Source: Caenorhabditis remanei (lineage: Eukaryota; Nematoda; Chromadorea; Rhabditida; Rhabditidae). From it: DNA of 64,000 bases. The stretch is from contig NC_071332.1 in the NCBI RefSeq assembly GCF_010183535.1, forward strand, positions 1,426,001 through 1,490,000. Direction: 5' to 3'. Made by a program: the position numbers and the translations under genes. Each line of letters begins with the position of its first letter. Position 1 is the first letter of the stretch. Positions 61,640-64,000 of the stretch are shown here, piece by piece. The notes beneath the pieces were generated by a model. That model did no database searches. It saw only the letters and a list, made by a program, of their open reading frames with translations, and was not told the origin of the DNA.

Positions 61640-63250
61640 AGGAAGGAACGGAGATTAGTGAAAAAGAGACAACAATTTTTGTCAGTTTTCACTTTCAAAA
61701 GTGATGGACATTTCTGACAATGAACGATTTCAAAGCAACGGAGAAGCAGGAAAAAATAATAAGCATTATTTTAAAGCTCTTTAACTAAACTCGGCAAACC
61801 CTGAATTAAAAACGATCGGCGGAACGTTAAAAAAAACAATTTTGATTGGAAGGATAGAATTTCACAAAAAACTAGCGTGATAACCAGTATTCCTCAACGA
61901 AAATTCAAAAAATATCAAAATTTCGAAGTTCCGCATTTTTAAGTGATCGGCATCTCAGAAAACGAACATTATGATCATGAAAAGCAACGGAGAAGCAGTG
62001 GACAATAATTAATATTTAGAAAGTATATATTCTCTGATTAAAATTAGCGAAACTTGTGAAAAAACGGTCGGTGACGGGTAAAAATGAGATAAACACGATC
62101 GGAAGGAACGAAAATTAACAAAATAGTAAGCAAAATGCACAAAAAGCGTAAAAATTGAGCAATTTTCAGAAAATTTCAGCGAAAACTATCAAGAAAATCG
62201 AAATTTTGAAGGCCCGCATTTTTGCGTGACGGTGGGCACGACCGTGTCGTCACAATGTCTCATATCCTACGACAACTTCTCATTATTGTCATTTTCTACT
62301 GTAAAAAATGATCGCTACTTCTGACAACGAGCATGATGATTATTAAAAGCAATGAAGAATCTACAAAAAAGTAATTATCAATATTTTGAAGCTCTCTAAA
62401 TAACTAAACTCGACAAAGACTGAATTAAAAACGACCGGCGAAAATTCACAAATTAGTGGAAAAAAAGGAGAATAAGTGTAAAATATGAGCAGTTAAATTT
62501 CAATAAAAACTCAAAAAAATGTCAAAATTCTTTTCAGCTAGTTTTCAGTCATAAAAAATCTACATTTCTGACAACGAGTATGATAATCATTAAAAACAAC
62601 GAAGAAGCAGCGAAAAAGTAGTAATCAATACATGACTATCATTAAAAACAACGGAGACGCGGTGGACATATTATGTCATTAAAATCCGCGAAAACTGTGT
62701 AAAAAACGGCCGGAGAAACGTTAAAAATGAGTACATCTCGATCGAGAGGAGTGAAGATGGAAAAATTAGTGAAAAAAAAGCACAAAAAGCGTTAAAATTT
62801 AGCAATTTTCACAAAATTTCAGCGAAAACTATCAGAAAATATCACAATTTTGAAGGCCCGCATTTTTGCATGACGGTGTTCACGACCGTGTCGTCACAAT
62901 GTCTAATATCTTACGACAACTTCTCATTATTGTCATTTTCTACTCTAAAAGTGATACATATCTCAGAAAATGAGCATTATGATCTTGTAAAACAACGGAA
63001 AAGTAGCGGACAGTAATTAATATTTTTTAAATAAATTCCCTGATTAAAATCAGCAAAAACAATGAAAAAACGGCCGGCGGAGCGTTTACAAATGTGAAAA
63101 TCTTGATCGGAAGGGGTGAAAATCAAAAAATTAGTGAAAAAAACGCACAAAAAGCGTCAAAATTGAGCAATTTTCAGAAAATTTCAGCGAAAACTCTCAA
63201 AAATCATCAAAATTTTGAAGGTCCGCATTTTTGCGTGACGGTGTTTGCGG
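61640..63250. repeat. Mosaic long repeat with GCATTTTTGCGTGACGGTG core
   Basis: The block GAAGGCCCGCATTTTTGCGT with GACGGTG recurs at 62207, 62851 and 63213 (degenerate at 61926). It is followed by CACGACCGTGTCGTCACAAT in two copies and accompanied by ACAACTTCTCATTATTGTCA and GAACGTTAAAAATGAG variants. The repeats are several hundred bases long with different spacing, so whole units were duplicated and rearranged. Confidence 0.7.
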
Positions 63251-63677
63251 AATTTAAAGGGACACGGAATTAAATTTTTAGTGGGTCTCGAAGCGAAGGT
63301 TACGGTAGTGGCGGCATTTTTCTCATTTTTTGTGATTTAAAAAAAGTTTTTTCGCTAGTTTTTGAACATTTTTAACCAATTTTTGTTGATTTTCGCGAAT
63401 TTTTTTCGAAAAATATGCTTTATGGCTCATCTTTTTGAGTTTTTGGACGTTTTCTTCTTATTTTCCCTAAAATGTTCATTGAATTTTAGGGAAAATTCAT
63501 TTTAACTCGATTTCGAACAGTTTTTGCCAATTTTTTCCGAATTTTTACGAAAATTGGACTTTTATGGCTCTTATGGTCGCATCCGCTTGAGTTTTTGCAC
63601 GTTTTCTTCGCATTTTTCTAGAATTTTTTGGAATTTTCTCTAAAATTTTGCGATTTTAACTATTTTTCAGACGAACG
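63251..63677. promoter_or_regulatory. 5' flank of the terminal gene
   Basis: GGGTCTCGAAGCGAAGGTTACGGTAG at 63282 resembles the GGGTCTCGCAGCGAAATG block upstream of pqn-70, a possible shared promoter motif. TATTTTTCAG at 63661 is a trans-splice-like acceptor 7 bases before the ATG. Confidence 0.4.
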
Positions 63678-64000
63678 ATGGCGGAGGAAGAAGAAGAATG
63701 GCCATTTATCAACCACTATTTCATAAAATGCTCGCGACTCGTCGGCTTCATTGCAACTCTCGTCTTCCTCGCAGTTGTCCTCTCCACCCACCATTTTTCG
63801 CCGAAAAAATTCGTTTTTGACGCGAAAAATTTGGAGTGTGAACCCGCAGAGTACAAAGAAGATGTAATGATGGATGTTAGTGATTCTCATCGTTTCTGAA
63901 TGCTTCAAATTTGTTTTTCAGATAATCGACTTCAAAAAAATCTTTCACAGAGGAGACAGAACCTACTCGAAGTTCCAGTTGGTGGAGTATGTTCTAGACG
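63678..64000 (+). CDS. N-terminal part of a type II membrane protein (incomplete)
   Basis: Exon 1 is 63678-63875 and exon 2 starts at 63922 and runs off the window; phase fits. The peptide opens with an acidic MAEEEEEWPFINHYF, then a single hydrophobic span (LVGFIATLVFLAVVLST, about residues 22-38), then a probable lumenal segment (FVFDAKNLECEPAEYKED) and IIDFKKIFHRGDRTYSKFQL. The layout of a short cytosolic tail, one anchor and a lumenal stem is typical of Golgi enzymes, but I see no catalytic motif in the available part and do not assign a family. Confidence 0.75.

Overview
This is nuclear DNA from a Caenorhabditis nematode that is not C. elegans itself. The evidence is short phased exons, acceptors of the TTTTCAG type, trans-splice-like acceptors just upstream of several start codons, interstitial (GCCTAA)n telomere-type repeats, and a gene set that I recognise as the C. 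elegans chromosome V block around cosmid T19B10 (bgal-1, pqn-70, cyp-29A2, dvc-1, ima-1, a PGAP1 homologue, mxl-1). Species assignment is inference. All exon models were built by hand from splice signals and reading-frame phase and were not checked against RNA.

Layout. 1-9.6 kb is gene-free and almost entirely foldback and MITE-type repeats, including a 2.4 kb palindromic composite element (5402-7777) with a 5-bp target duplication. 9.6-15.1 kb (minus) is a seven-exon coiled-coil protein. 15.9-18.7 kb (plus) is an Asn/Gln/Gly-rich PQN protein, followed closely by lysosomal beta-galactosidase (19.1-25.1 kb, plus). 25.8-27.6 kb (minus) is a secreted Cys-rich protein. 27.6-30.9 kb is repeats. 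30.9-34.4 kb (minus) is a CYP4-like cytochrome P450 with a tRNA-Tyr gene inside intron 2. 35.9-39.7 kb (minus) is the SPRTN/DVC-1 protease; its first two exons lie opposite a misleading plus-strand ORF. It is divergent from importin alpha (40.2-45.6 kb, plus). 46.4-57.1 kb (plus) is a PGAP1-like GPI inositol-deacylase, followed by mxl-1 (57.5-57.9 kb, plus). 57.9-63.7 kb is repeats with a broken CNOT3/NTL-3 fragment and a 141-bp triplication. From 63.7 kb a membrane-anchored protein begins and runs off the window.

How it fits together. The protein genes are conserved housekeeping genes (DNA-protein crosslink repair, nuclear import, GPI-anchor remodelling, lysosomal glycan turnover, Max-type transcription factor). 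They form no single pathway, so the block is conserved synteny and not a functional cluster. What is distinctive is the repeat load. Two MITE groups (A and B) share a GAGACGCAGAG-type core and occupy most long introns. A CTAGGG-ended foldback family has 3-bp TNA target duplications, and its long members carry tRNA-like Pol III box-B motifs. Two genes carry partial duplicate copies of their own exon starts, with splice acceptor, inside the preceding intron.
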